Below are positions 1 to 9,435 of a stretch of 64,000 nucleotides of DNA, in pieces. Made by a program: the position numbers and the translations under genes. Origin of the DNA: Methylococcaceae bacterium (GTDB lineage: Bacteria > Pseudomonadota > Gammaproteobacteria > Methylococcales > Methylomonadaceae); assembly GCA_021647585.1 (NCBI GenBank), contig JAKIUK010000006.1, positions 1 through 64,000 of the forward strand, read 5' to 3'. The number at the start of each line of letters is the position of its first letter. Position 1 is the stretch's first letter. The notes under the pieces are model-generated. The model ran no database searches. It was not told the origin of the DNA and was given only the letters and a program-made list of their open reading frames with translations.

Positions 1-102
1 ACCTTCGTCTCCTTTATCGCTGGCAGCATATTTTGTAAAATATGAAGAAACTCGTCTTGGTGGGCTTTAGAGCCCTAGTTTTCAGGGTGTTTCCTTCCAA
101 GT

Positions 103-297
103 TTATGTTTTAATGGGAACACTCATGATTAAAACATAAGCATGTATTTCGCAGTCATACTTTTTACAAGCATCATCCAACTTTTGCAGATAATACTGAT
201 AGTCCTCATCGACTACAAAAATTATATCTCGGTTATTTCCTCGTTGAATAACATGTTGGGGTTGCCCTTGGAGTACAAATCGCGGGTGTCTCGCCAT
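103..297 (-). pseudogene. Truncated Y1 (IS200/REP-associated) transposase remnant
   Basis: The reading frame encodes the N-terminus of a tyrosine (Y1) transposase. It starts MARHPRFVLQGQPQHVIQRG and continues through NNRDIIF to the HAYVL segment. In intact family members HAYVL is followed at once by the metal-binding HxH motif (MTNHVHLL). Here it runs instead into MSVPIKT and a stop, so HxH and the catalytic tyrosine are lost. About 64 residues remain of the usual 200 or more. The DNA beyond (1-102) gives no clear continuation. It is a dead copy. Confidence 0.85.
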
Positions 298-360
298 CTC
301 TTCTACTGCCTAAAGTTAATTGCTTTGAATAATATCAAGAGCATATCATATATTCTTTGT

Positions 361-378
361 TCAATCGAGTCTGACCCC
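361..378 (-). repeat. GGGGTCAGA-type end motif of the Y1 transposon
   Basis: Read on the minus strand this is GGGGTCAGACTCGATTGA, about 65 bp upstream of the broken Y1 transposase. GGGGTCAGA-type motifs are commonly found beside this transposase family and are thought to be element ends. Positions 379-700 hold no gene that I can support. Confidence 0.5.
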
Positions 379-710
379 ATTGGTTTGTACCATGGCATGT
401 ACAATGGGCGATTGTTATTGGAGCCTTTACCAATTCAAGCCTGTTTTTATTGATGTCTATTTTTCCTGTTATGTTAGATGCTAAAGCCGATGGCTTTGCA
501 CCAGAAGGAATATTTCCAATTTGTTTCCAGCTTTTTTTATTTGCCAGTATTTCATTAACGACTTATGGTTTTGGCAGGGGGGCAATGATTATCTTTCAAT
601 CGACTTTTAATAAATAGTTGGGTTGATGTGTAACAATATAAATAATAAAACTTAGGAATAAAATGCACCCATTCTGATTTTATAGTTGAGAAAAACCAGA
701 GTACTATACA

Positions 711-933
711 TATATCAGTATTGATTGTTTTGCGGGGCGCTCTCTGGATACTAAAAGGAAATTGTTAAAGACGATAGAAAAAAAATCTTGAGTCATTTGG
801 GATTCCTAATAATCATATAAAAATTTTGCTTAGAGAAATTACATCTGAAAACTTGGGGAAAAGAGGTGGCAATGTAGCTTGTAAGGTTTTGAAGTTAATG
901 TTTAATAAAAGAGGAATAAATGTACACACCTAA
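711..933 (+). pseudogene. Frameshifted 4-oxalocrotonate tautomerase-like gene
   Basis: Two frames together give a tautomerase-like protein. The first reads YISIDCFAGRSLDTKRKLLK and stops near 796. The second (about 783 onward) reads LESFGIPNNHIKILLREI, then SENLGKRGGN, the pattern of small tautomerases (family ending ENWGxxGG). The initiator methionine and catalytic N-terminal proline are gone (TAT ACA TAT at 705-713 where ATG CCx would be expected), and a frameshift separates the halves. The second frame runs to a stop at 931-933, overlapping the start of the next gene. Non-functional by sequence. Confidence 0.65.
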
Positions 934-1534
934 AGTATTTGAAATCGAAAGCAAAGATGAATTGTTTGAATTTATTGAGCAATGGAGTTTTGGTGATTTA
1001 GTGACCACAAGTGAGGGTGAGTTGTTTGTTAATCATGTTCCTTTTGTTATTGATAAGGAAATGAATAAAATTTATGGGCATTTTGCTATTAAAAACCCGC
1101 AATTGGCTTTGTTAGAAAAAGCAGCGGATTTGCTTGTTATTTTCAAAGGCGCATATACATATATTTCTCCTAATTGGTATGTTAGTCAGGAGATGGTACC
1201 TACTTGGAATTTTGAATCTGTTCAGGTTCGGGGGAAAGCTAAGTTAGTCTCAGATGGAAAACTGCTGACTATTTTAGAACAATTATCTGAAAAGCATGAG
1301 CGACTTTTTGAAAACCTATGGAGCTTAAATAATATTTCAGAATCAAAAATAAATACCATGATGAAAATGATTGTCGGCTTTGAAATAGACATTTTGACTA
1401 TCAAGGGTAAAAGCAAACTAAGTCAAAACCGGAGTGTAGAAGATAGGGCTGGAGTTATTTCTGGATTGAGAGCTCAAAACGCTAGTATGGCATCTATCAT
1501 TGCTGATAAAATGGAATCAGGCATACTGCCATAA
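920..1534 (+). CDS. PaiB-like FMN-binding negative transcriptional regulator family protein
   Basis: A 204-residue protein starting MYTPKVFE, the usual opening of the PaiB family. Family hallmarks follow: the LVTTSEGELFVNHVPF strand pair, GHFAIKNPQ, LVIFKGAYTYISPNWY and a VPTWNF motif. This is the split-barrel flavin-binding fold of FMN reductase-like proteins. PaiB was described in Bacillus as a negative regulator of sporulation and protease genes, but most homologues are uncharacterised flavin-binding proteins. A good ribosome site (AGAGGA) lies 6 bases before the ATG. It follows a tautomerase pseudogene on the same strand and faces the UPF0182 gene convergently. Function here is inferred from family only. 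Confidence 0.85.
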   Translation: MYTPKVFEIESKDELFEFIEQWSFGDLVTTSEGELFVNHVPFVIDKEMNKIYGHFAIKNPQLALLEKAADLLVIFKGAYTYISPNWYVSQEMVPTWNFESVQVRGKAKLVSDGKLLTILEQLSEKHERLFENLWSLNNISESKINTMMKMIVGFEIDILTIKGKSKLSQNRSVEDRAGVISGLRAQNASMASIIADKMESGILP

Positions 1535-1599
1535 GCCTATAGAGAATAAAGAGGTCAAACTGTAATTTAATTTTTCAATGATGATGTCAAAGTTTTTTC

Positions 1600-4275
1600 T
1601 TAAGGCATTGATGTCGGAAATGAAATGGATTTCGCTGGTTTTTTATCTAATTCCGGATAGATCAGAGCTGAAGTAGCCCCTAATTTTACTTGCAATTGTT
1701 TAAAGGCTTCGGTTGCCGATTTGTGCATAACCATTTCATTACCATTGGCAACGATCACGCGTGCTAACTCAGGAATTTCTGTTTTGGTTGAGATCAGATA
1801 GATTGGTTGCAAGTAAAGCACTGTATTGCCAACGGGTAATAGTATCATTCGACCGCGAACTACAGTTGAGCCATGTTGACCCCATAAGGTTAATTGTTCC
1901 GAAATGACCGGATCCTGATCAATCAAAGCACTGATTTGAACAGGACCGTTCAATTGAATGTCCTTTTTAACCTTATACAGGGTAATTGTCGGCTTATATG
2001 TTTCATTACATTTTTCGGTATCGAGTGTGCCTGCCGTGGCGAAAGCACTCAAATTGTCCAAATTTACCGGTGTCATCAATGTTAACAGCACGAATTGTTG
2101 TTTATTATCACAATCGTGGAATGCAGTTGTTAGATAATAAGGTTTTAATTGTTTCGATTCCAGCTCAGGGAAACCCCAGGTTTCAGCCTGTTGATAAAAC
2201 AAATCTGGGGCGGCTTGATGATAGCTTTTATAAATATGCATTTGCTGATAAAACATATCCCGTGGATAACGTAAATGCTGGTTTAAACTAGGAGGTAATT
2301 CAGTTAATGATTTGAAGAACCCAGGATAGGCCCGGTCATAGGCTTTTACTATAGGATCATCAGGGTCCGCTATATAAAAATCAGTTTTGCCAGTGTAGGC
2401 ATTAACAAGGATTTTGACTGAATTACGAATATAGTTGAATGAGACCGCTTGTTCTTTACCATAGCTTTTAAATCTAGCGATAGAACGCCTGGAAATAGGA
2501 TACTGATTGGATAGTGTATAAGCATCTTGAATCCAATAAAGATTTCCATTGCTGATGACCAGATAAGGGTCGCTGTCAAGATAGAGATACGGGGCCAACT
2601 GATCTATACGTTTGATGATATTGCGGTGAATCTTCATGCGGCTGTCAGTACTAACATTCACCGAAAAGAAAATGCGTTCATCCCGGAAATATATCGAAAA
2701 TAGCAGTTTGTGAAACAAAGAGTGGATAGGTATGCCTCTAGTGTTGACTGAGGAGTTGCCTGTAGATTCGATCTTGTTTCCGGTAATGCCTGCAATTTCA
2801 AGATCATTAGGTTCTATGGCGTATGAATAATTTTCCAGCCCATAAAATATTTCTGGGTTTTTTATTGAGATATCCACCGGAGAAGACAATTCCAGGTCCC
2901 GCAAAAACCATTGTTGTGGTTGTCCGCCAATTTGTGCGGCTGGTGTCATCACCGCGCCGAAACCATGGGTGTAGCGCAAATGTATATTTTCCCAGTTTTG
3001 TGCTGCTTGTGGCAAGCGTGAAGTATTGATTTCCCGTGCCGATAAATTGACTTGTTTCAAGGTATCATTAATTAAGTAACGATCTTCACTCACTTTAAGA
3101 AAACTGTAGTAAGGTCGCAATCCCTGCAATTGAAAATAAACATCTTTCAATAATCCCCTATCCCATAACGGCACATTATCAAGATTTTTTTCACCCTCCC
3201 AGGAAAGCAGGTCATCTAATGGTGTTAAGGTTGGCTTAAAATCGACGGTTTTAATATTATCCAAAGCATAGGCAGCAAGTGTTGCTTCAGTGTTATACCG
3301 CATAAAAGTTTTTTCCGTTGATACTGGATTAGGCTGCACAATAAATTGATCAATTAAACCTGGGATAAAATCTGTGTTTTTCAAACCCAGGGTCAACAAA
3401 AAAATAATTGATAATACAGCGCTTCTTTTTCGGCCTTTTTTGCCATGTGAAAAATATAGAAAAGCGAGTGAACTTGCCATCAGTAAAAAAGCAAAAATTG
3501 ACATCCAGATCATTGGGATTTGATAACTGACTTCTACAAATCCTGGACCGAAAAAAACAGGCTCATGGTTATCATTGAATACCAGATTGAAACGCTCTAG
3601 CAGAAACCCTAATACAACATAGATACCGAGAAGTATTGCCATAATACCTAAATGAATCTTTACTCCTTTTGGATAAGACTGCAGTTTTTCAAAGACCCGA
3701 TGCTCCAGCCAATAAAGAAAAGCAACGGCAATAAATAAAAACAAGGTAATGCCAAAAAGTTGTATTTGAATTAATTGATAGATAGGTAGCGAGAACATGT
3801 AAAAGCTGATATCAAAATTGAACATGGGGTCACTAATGCCTGCACTCGGTGCAAAGAAATACAAAATGGCTTTTTCCCAATGATAGTGAAAAGGCAATGC
3901 GACTATCACTGACATGATCAGCGATAGAGGAAAATAGACAGCTAATGATCCAGTTTGGAATTTCTTGATCAACTGCTTGGAGGGTGAAAGGAAATTATTC
4001 TGATTATTATCAGATTGGGGTGTATTGATGCCGATAAATCGAGAGGCTATCCAGAAATTGGAAAAAAATATAAACAAAAAGCAGAGTGTAACACCCCCTG
4101 GAATGAGGTATTTATAGAATGTTCTTAACCAGAAATACCCTTGATAATCCAGAGAACTATACCACCAGTAATCTACTATCAATCCCAGGAATACTGTGTG
4201 AAAGGAGACAAACAGTACCGTTAACAAGACCAAACCGATAATAACGGATAACAATACTCGTGTTGATAGTTTCAT
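1600..4275 (-). CDS. UPF0182 family membrane protein
   Basis: A large (891 aa) integral membrane protein of the UPF0182/COG1615 family. Seven hydrophobic segments lie in the first 310 residues or so, followed by a long soluble domain that is probably extracytoplasmic. The function of the family is unknown. I place the start at ATG 4275 (MKLSTRVLL), which has an AGGAAG site 7 bases upstream. The longer frame opening at 4305 would add ten residues (MFLNFERKTS) and would put the ribosome site inside the gene. Gene length is typical. A long-hairpin repeat (4323-4489) lies directly upstream, so the promoter must be within or beyond it. Confidence 0.85.
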   Translation of the reverse strand: MKLSTRVLLSVIIGLVLLTVLFVSFHTVFLGLIVDYWWYSSLDYQGYFWLRTFYKYLIPGGVTLCFLFIFFSNFWIASRFIGINTPQSDNNQNNFLSPSKQLIKKFQTGSLAVYFPLSLIMSVIVALPFHYHWEKAILYFFAPSAGISDPMFNFDISFYMFSLPIYQLIQIQLFGITLFLFIAVAFLYWLEHRVFEKLQSYPKGVKIHLGIMAILLGIYVVLGFLLERFNLVFNDNHEPVFFGPGFVEVSYQIPMIWMSIFAFLLMASSLAFLYFSHGKKGRKRSAVLSIIFLLTLGLKNTDFIPGLIDQFIVQPNPVSTEKTFMRYNTEATLAAYALDNIKTVDFKPTLTPLDDLLSWEGEKNLDNVPLWDRGLLKDVYFQLQGLRPYYSFLKVSEDRYLINDTLKQVNLSAREINTSRLPQAAQNWENIHLRYTHGFGAVMTPAAQIGGQPQQWFLRDLELSSPVDISIKNPEIFYGLENYSYAIEPNDLEIAGITGNKIESTGNSSVNTRGIPIHSLFHKLLFSIYFRDERIFFSVNVSTDSRMKIHRNIIKRIDQLAPYLYLDSDPYLVISNGNLYWIQDAYTLSNQYPISRRSIARFKSYGKEQAVSFNYIRNSVKILVNAYTGKTDFYIADPDDPIVKAYDRAYPGFFKSLTELPPSLNQHLRYPRDMFYQQMHIYKSYHQAAPDLFYQQAETWGFPELESKQLKPYYLTTAFHDCDNKQQFVLLTLMTPVNLDNLSAFATAGTLDTEKCNETYKPTITLYKVKKDIQLNGPVQISALIDQDPVISEQLTLWGQHGSTVVRGRMILLPVGNTVLYLQPIYLISTKTEIPELARVIVANGNEMVMHKSATEAFKQLQVKLGATSALIYPELDKKPAKSISFPTSMP

Positions 4276-4322
4276 AGAGGTCTTCCTTTCAAAATTAAGG
4301 AACACAATTAATATAGCCCTTC

Positions 4323-4489
4323 AACCTAGAAAGATCAGTTGGGCGCGAGATTATAGTGCAATCCATTGGTTTCACAGTGCTTTGAAAAAATCTTAGCCTC
4401 ACCCATTCGGTTAGGTGGGCATTTTTTTGAAGTTCTGTGGAATCAATGGGTTGTGCTAGAATCCGTGATCCAACTGATTTTTCTAGGTT
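4323..4489. repeat. Long-hairpin MITE-like repeat, copy 1
   Basis: A 167-bp element with terminal inverted repeats beginning AACCTAGAAAGATCAGTTGG and ending CCAACTGATTTTTCTAGGTT. The two halves pair along their whole length, giving one long imperfect hairpin. The apex contains GCCTCACC facing GGTGGGC followed by a T-run, resembling an intrinsic terminator. Further copies lie at 11127-11346, 30211-30380 and 30606-30771. There is no coding capacity. It lies directly upstream of the UPF0182 gene. Confidence 0.85.
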
Positions 4490-4597
4490 CAATAACTATA
4501 ATAATTGACAGAAACAGTGATTTATTCTTTAGGCTGTTCTATATGCCATAAGTTTCCAAAATATTTGGTAACCGTTTATCCTTGCAATATCTACATT

Positions 4598-4693
4598 CAC
4601 CATCCATGTGGATTATGCAGAAGATAGGGTAATGCATAATGCCATGGTCGGCATGTAGCAGGGTAACGCAGGAGCAGTTATCGAGGGGCAACG
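4598..4693. repeat. Dispersed repeat family B, copy 1
   Basis: The stretch containing AATGCATAATGCCATGG, GTAGCAGGGTAACGCAGGAG and TCGAGGGGCAACG recurs with few changes at 63480-63563. It is non-coding and has the look of the short interspersed repeats that fill gaps in this genome. Positions 4490-4803 hold no gene. A half-palindrome ending GGAATGACA lies near 4760. Confidence 0.7.
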
Positions 4694-4803
4694 AAGTGGT
4701 GTACCGAGAAATTATTCATTTGAACTGTATTTCTAAACTTTCAAATTCCTCGCTCCGTTCGGAATGACAAAACATGCTAAAAAACACCCTTAATTAATAT
4801 TAT

Positions 4804-5397
4804 TCAAAGCACTGAATTAATCTTCTCAAGCAAGAAAGTTTTTTCATATTTATTCTCCGAATGCACTACTTGAGTTTCATGCTGTTCACTCCATTGCCAC
4901 CTTTGTGTAATAAATAACTCAGACATAATGCTAATATCACAGTGAAACGGTGGCCCACCTTCTACATTTGTTTGCATAAACTGCGCAAATAACTTTCCTT
5001 CCGGTTTTAACCAATGATACAGGGATTTCTCATAACTCACCCATTGCTCAGGATTCAAAGCACATAAACTAGTTTGCTCATAAATTGCATCAAACGGTTT
5101 TTCTGAATTCCACGTAAAAAAATCAGCTTGTATTATATCTGCTGTTAATTTTTTGGCATCTAGTGCCTTTCTGATATTTTCAACAGGTGTGGGAGCGATA
5201 TCAATAGCAACCACATCAAAGCCTTTTTCAGCGAGGGCCAATACTTCGTATCCGTTACCACAGCCAGGAATTAAAATCCGGCATGGTTGCAGCAATTCAC
5301 TTTCGATCCAGTATAATAAATTAGAACTGACTTCACCCCGGTCCCAGCCCGTTTGCCTTTGCTGGTAACGGTTTTCCCATTCATTATTCAAATGCAT
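4804..5397 (-). CDS. Thiopurine S-methyltransferase-like SAM-dependent methyltransferase
   Basis: A 197-residue class I SAM methyltransferase of the TPMT family. The N-terminus WENRYQQRQTGWDRGEVS matches the W-x(n)-GWDxG opening of the family. The SAM-binding loop ILIPGCGNGYEVLALAEKGF is at about residues 41-60, followed by an acidic strand end VVAIDIAPT. Motif D-x-IYEQTSLCAL, characteristic of bacterial TPMT-like proteins, is present near residue 105. Bacterial members methylate selenium, tellurium or thiol compounds, and the true substrate here is unknown. It stands alone between repeat-rich DNA and an AT-rich gap (5398-5618) in which I see no gene. Confidence 0.85.
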   Translation of the reverse strand: MHLNNEWENRYQQRQTGWDRGEVSSNLLYWIESELLQPCRILIPGCGNGYEVLALAEKGFDVVAIDIAPTPVENIRKALDAKKLTADIIQADFFTWNSEKPFDAIYEQTSLCALNPEQWVSYEKSLYHWLKPEGKLFAQFMQTNVEGGPPFHCDISIMSELFITQRWQWSEQHETQVVHSENKYEKTFLLEKINSVL

Positions 5398-5618
5398 TTA
5401 TTCCTCCACTAACAGCGGGTATTTATGTGTTTAGATTATCAAAAAGAATTATTATCACAATAATAGAATGCTTTGCATGTTGTATAAACTATTTTAAAGA
5501 ATGTGAAGCAAACAGAGATTAACTAAAAATTTCCACCATCATTTTGCACTATTAGAACTAATATTGTCGGCAGACACAAACCACATAAGGTTTTATTCCT
5601 ATCTGCAAATTCAACTAA

Positions 5619-5999
5619 TTATGAGCTGGCATCATTTATGGCCTGGCCAGGAAAAGACATCTCTAACACAACGCACCCCCCGCTAGTCATAAAGGGCCCA
5701 TGTTTCTCTCCAGGTGGTCTACTCGCATAAGTACCTGTTTCTAGCCATTTTTCAAAAGATACATCATAAAGCCTCCCTTGAATGATCATGACTTCTTCTG
5801 GATAATCATGACTTTTTGAACCCAATGGTGTGGTATCTGCCCCCGCTAGAAAACGAGTTAATCTTGTATAATCCCCAGACTCTTCATCAATGGATAGAGT
5901 CAATTCTTCTACAAGTCCGTTCATACCATTGATGGGTTTCCAGCACTGTTTATTCTCCAAAAGCAATGGATTCCAGTAGCTTTCTGTGCTTTTTGACAT
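5619..5999 (-). CDS. Cupin-domain protein (ChrR-like)
   Basis: A 126-residue single-domain cupin. The metal-site pattern can be read as H-D-Y-P-E-E-V (around residue 68), then G-R-L-Y-D, and later a PPGEKHGPF segment carrying the second-motif histidine. Anti-sigma ChrR-type cupins and small dioxygenase-like cupins share this layout, but no zinc-binding anti-sigma N-terminus is present. The role is unknown. It precedes the 6061-6642 membrane protein in reading order from the right and may be transcribed with it (61-bp gap). Confidence 0.75.
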   Translation of the reverse strand: MSKSTESYWNPLLLENKQCWKPINGMNGLVEELTLSIDEESGDYTRLTRFLAGADTTPLGSKSHDYPEEVMIIQGRLYDVSFEKWLETGTYASRPPGEKHGPFMTSGGCVVLEMSFPGQAINDASS

Positions 6000-6060
6000 T
6001 TTTCCCCCTCCTCATAAACTCTACATAACACCTTTTAACAGAAAATCACATGATTTTGCA

Positions 6061-6642
6061 CTATTTAACGACTAATACTTGCCGCCTGTACATCACCATT
6101 ACAATAAATAACAAACTGGTTGAAGCAATAACAGCTGGAAACAAAACTGTGGTCTGAGAATAATGCTCTAATGCAAGAATGGAAATCAGATTACGTACAG
6201 CCATAATCACAAAAAATCTCAATTGTTCCTCAAAGGGAAAACTATAAGCTTTCCTAAAGGTTGGACCAAACCCCAGCACATCCACTGTTGTTAATATCAA
6301 CACAGCCCAGAATGGATCGGAAGTAAGGTACCATAATGGCAAGGAACTCATTGATAAGATAAGAAACAACCAATCAGTACTGGTAATAAGAGTATCTGAC
6401 TTTTGTATATATGCCAGGAAAGCAACATACAAAGTAATGATGCCTGAAATACCTATCGGCCAGGCACCAATGCCGCCCCTATCAGTAAGCTGCGCTAAAA
6501 AAACTACAAATGTAGTTGACCCCCAGATCACCCAGGAAAATACATGTGGCTTGGTTATCCCTTGATGTATTGAACGTATATACGGTAAAAATGCAATAAA
6601 CGTTAGTGCAATAGCTGCTGTACTAAAAAGTACTTTGTCCAT
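6061..6642 (-). CDS. Hypothetical membrane protein, about six transmembrane segments
   Basis: A 193-residue, very hydrophobic protein with about six membrane spans (N-terminal span at residues 3-22, last at 165-187). The start includes a PYIRSIHQG turn and TKPHVFSWVIWG after the first span, features also seen in small PQ-loop or SWEET-like proteins, though I cannot assign it firmly. It starts 7 bp after the stop of the dienelactone hydrolase gene and is very likely co-transcribed with it. Function unknown. Confidence 0.7.
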   Translation of the reverse strand: MDKVLFSTAAIALTFIAFLPYIRSIHQGITKPHVFSWVIWGSTTFVVFLAQLTDRGGIGAWPIGISGIITLYVAFLAYIQKSDTLITSTDWLFLILSMSSLPLWYLTSDPFWAVLILTTVDVLGFGPTFRKAYSFPFEEQLRFFVIMAVRNLISILALEHYSQTTVLFPAVIASTSLLFIVMVMYRRQVLVVK

Positions 6643-6649
6643 CTTAAGG

Positions 6650-7450
6650 TTACTTAAAAACCTGTCTTAAAAACACCTGCATACGCTGCCAGGAGTCTTT
6701 ATCAGCCTCCGCATTATATACCAATGGCATATTAAATCTTTTACCAAAATCATCTGCCTCTGGATTAGTAAAACTGTGCTTAACTCCAGGGTAATTAACA
6801 AACTCCAGATCAGCACCCGCATTTTTCATTTCCTGTTTAAGTGCATCAATTTGTTCAGTTGTAACAAAAGGATCATCAGCTCCATTCAATACCAGCATTT
6901 TAGCTTTGACTTGTCCAGGTGTAGCTGTTAATTTTGCTGCTAAGGAACCATGAAAGCTGATTACACCCGCCAAATCTGTACTCACTCGTGCCATATGTAA
7001 AACCACTCCCCCACCAAAGCAATACCCAATTGCCGCTATTTTATTTGTAACTACTGTAGGCTGTTGCTGTAACAAATGCATTGCTGCATTAAAACGGGCT
7101 TCCGCAACATTCATATCCGCTAATGTTGCCTGCATAAACTTTTTTGCATCATCGGGGTGTTCAGCCAGTTTTCCTGTCCCATACATATCTAACGCAAAAG
7201 CTGTATATCCCATAGCTGCCAACATATCAGCACGCTTTCTGGCATATGCATTGTGTCCCCACCATTCATGTACAACTAATACACCAGGACGTTTTCCAAT
7301 GATCGCATCATCATAACTCAGGTAACCCTGAAACGATTGCCCTACTATCTGGTAATTTACAACTTCAGAACGAATTTTTGCCTGAGCAACATGTGCAATA
7401 GATACAAGCATACTCATAACCAACATAACAAATATCTTCATTTTTCTCAT
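6650..7450 (-). CDS. Secreted dienelactone hydrolase family protein
   Basis: An alpha/beta hydrolase of the dienelactone hydrolase family. The catalytic elements are visible: nucleophile elbow IGYCFGGG (Cys as nucleophile, as in DLH), acid in LNGADDPFV, and His in VKHSFTNPEAD. I choose ATG 7450 (MRKMKIFVMLVMSML), which has GGTGGAG upstream and gives a 24-residue signal peptide ending VAQA, so the enzyme is probably periplasmic. The longer frame from 7498 would bury the signal. Substrate unknown; many such proteins act on esters rather than dienelactone. Confidence 0.85.
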   Translation of the reverse strand: MRKMKIFVMLVMSMLVSIAHVAQAKIRSEVVNYQIVGQSFQGYLSYDDAIIGKRPGVLVVHEWWGHNAYARKRADMLAAMGYTAFALDMYGTGKLAEHPDDAKKFMQATLADMNVAEARFNAAMHLLQQQPTVVTNKIAAIGYCFGGGVVLHMARVSTDLAGVISFHGSLAAKLTATPGQVKAKMLVLNGADDPFVTTEQIDALKQEMKNAGADLEFVNYPGVKHSFTNPEADDFGKRFNMPLVYNAEADKDSWQRMQVFLRQVFK

Positions 7451-7597
7451 AACACTCCACCTTTGTGAGTTTTTAATATTATAGTACTCCATCAACATTC
7501 TATTGACGGAGTACTAGATAAATTGTCCTACTTTAGATACTAACTGTTTGTCTACAATAAAACCGATGCCTCCGACATATCAACTAAACCATGTCTC

Positions 7598-9253
7598 TCA
7601 GATAGAAAGACTTGTTAACACTGCATTTAATGATGCACTAACAATATCGTTATGACAGGCAACACCCGTTTGCAATGTACCGTTATCGTCCAGTTGAATA
7701 TAACAAACTGCTTTTGCATTGGTGCCCTTAGTCATGGCATGTTCAGCGTAGTGAGTAATTTCAATTTTTCTGCCTAAATATCTTTGCAGTGCATCGATAA
7801 ATGCTGTCAACGCACCTTCTCCACTCCCCATTAAAGTAATCTCACCGTTTGCCGTACCTATGCGTGCAGATATGACATCCTTCTGCTCACTATCAATCTT
7901 GAAATTTAGTAACTGGAACTTTTGCTCTCGTTCCAAATAATTTTTCTTAAACAACGCAACCAGTTCTGTTGTCGAAATTTCCCGGTCTTTATGTTCTGCC
8001 AGAGACTGCACAATTTGACTGAATTCACTCTGTAACCAACGAGGCAATTGTAAAGCAAGTTCTTGCTCTATGATATAAGCTACCCCAGCTTTCCCCGATT
8101 GACTGTTAATTCTAACTACTTGCTGATAACTGCGTCCAATATCGGCAGGATCTATGGGTAAATAAGCAACATCCCAAATATCTCCAGCCTGATAACAGGA
8201 TAAACATTTTTTGATCGCATCCTGATGGCTGCCAGAAAATGCCGTGTAGACCAAATCACCTGCATATGGATGCCGTGGGCTTAGAGGTATTTGATTTAAC
8301 TGGCTAACAGTTTCTACTACCGTATCCATTTCAGAAAAATCCAGCTCTGGATCAATACCCTGACTGTACAGGTTCATAGCCATAATCAGTAGATCAGCAT
8401 TTCCAGTGCGCTCCCCATTGCCAAGCAAGGTACCTTCAACACGCTGTGCACCTGCCAACAATGCCAATTCAGCAGCGGCAACAGCAGTGCCTCGATCATT
8501 ATGAGTGTGTACACTGAGTATAATGTTATCTCGATTTTGAATATGCTTACTGAACCATTCAATACGATCAGCATAAACATTGGGCGTGGTATTTTCCACT
8601 GTCGATGGCAAATTAAAAACAATCGGTTTTTCTACCGTCGGCTGCCAAACTTCTGCAACTGCATTGCATATTTCCAATGCGTATTCTGGCTCGGTAGCTG
8701 AAAAACTTTCCGGTGTATATTCAAAAGTCCACATCGTTTCCGTTTGTGTATTGCAGCAGCGTTGCATTGTTTTAGCACCCTTTACAGCTAATTCAATAAT
8801 AGCCTTTTTGTCGCTATTAAACACCTTCTCTCGCTGAGTTTTCGAGGTAGAATTGTATAAATGCACTATCGCCTGTTTTGCACCTTTCAACGCTTTGAAG
8901 CTACGTTCTATGAATGTTTCACGCGCAGGGGTCAATACCGAGATGATGACATCTTCCGGTATTAGTGCATGCTCAATCAGTAACCGGACAAAGTCGAAGT
9001 CGGTTTGTGAAGCAGAAGGAAAACCTACCACAATTTCTTTAAACCCAATTTTCACCAGTAGTTTAAAAAAGTCTATCTTTTGTTCTACCGATAATGGGTT
9101 TATTAGGGCCTGATTACCATCACGTAAATCTTCACTGCACCAACGCGGAGCCTTTTCGATATGCCTATTTGGCCATTGCCGTTGTTGCATAGTTATAGCG
9201 GGAAAAGATTGATATTTATTATGATCAAATGATGGCTGCGGTGAAATGTCCAT
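7598..9253 (-). CDS. leuA: 2-isopropylmalate synthase (type 2 LeuA)
   Basis: Catalyses the first committed step of leucine synthesis, condensing acetyl-CoA with 2-oxoisovalerate. The 551-residue length fits the longer type-2 enzymes of Pseudomonas and Actinobacteria. The HMGL-like TIM barrel holds the conserved SEDLRDGNQAL near residue 41, the metal ligands HTHNDRGTA, and LGNGERTGNADL. The C-terminal leucine-binding regulatory domain holds the end TKGTNAKAVCYI. The start at ATG 9253 has GAGGA 11 bases upstream; the longer frame would begin at a TTG inside that site. It diverges from an Lrp-type gene, which may regulate it. Confidence 0.93.
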   Translation of the reverse strand: MDISPQPSFDHNKYQSFPAITMQQRQWPNRHIEKAPRWCSEDLRDGNQALINPLSVEQKIDFFKLLVKIGFKEIVVGFPSASQTDFDFVRLLIEHALIPEDVIISVLTPARETFIERSFKALKGAKQAIVHLYNSTSKTQREKVFNSDKKAIIELAVKGAKTMQRCCNTQTETMWTFEYTPESFSATEPEYALEICNAVAEVWQPTVEKPIVFNLPSTVENTTPNVYADRIEWFSKHIQNRDNIILSVHTHNDRGTAVAAAELALLAGAQRVEGTLLGNGERTGNADLLIMAMNLYSQGIDPELDFSEMDTVVETVSQLNQIPLSPRHPYAGDLVYTAFSGSHQDAIKKCLSCYQAGDIWDVAYLPIDPADIGRSYQQVVRINSQSGKAGVAYIIEQELALQLPRWLQSEFSQIVQSLAEHKDREISTTELVALFKKNYLEREQKFQLLNFKIDSEQKDVISARIGTANGEITLMGSGEGALTAFIDALQRYLGRKIEITHYAEHAMTKGTNAKAVCYIQLDDNGTLQTGVACHNDIVSASLNAVLTSLSI

Positions 9254-9320
9254 GTCTGTAATATTCCTCAAAAAGATCGTTATAGAGAGTTACAGTATAA
9301 GACAATTTATTGAGGGAATG

Positions 9321-9358
9321 ATTGCTAATGTTTTTACATAATATATGTAATTAGCAAT
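9321..9358. promoter_or_regulatory. Palindromic site in the leuA/lrp divergent promoter region
   Basis: Arms ATTGCTAAT (9321-9329) and ATTAGCAAT (9350-9358) flank an inner palindrome TACATAATATATGTA (9335-9349). It lies between divergent leuA and the Lrp-type gene in very AT-rich DNA. Lrp/AsnC proteins bind AT-rich palindromes and often regulate themselves and the neighbouring gene, so this is a plausible operator. The assignment is inference. Confidence 0.5.
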
Positions 9359-9435
9359 TTATCTCTATTATTATTTTTAATTTAGAGTTATTATTCTAAT
9401 AATACATAATACCTAACAATAATTATCATTAAACA

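Noticed and set aside
142..453. 103-codon plus-strand ORF
   Set aside because: It is antisense to the transposase remnant and to the GGGGTCAGA motif region; no family resemblance and no ribosome site.
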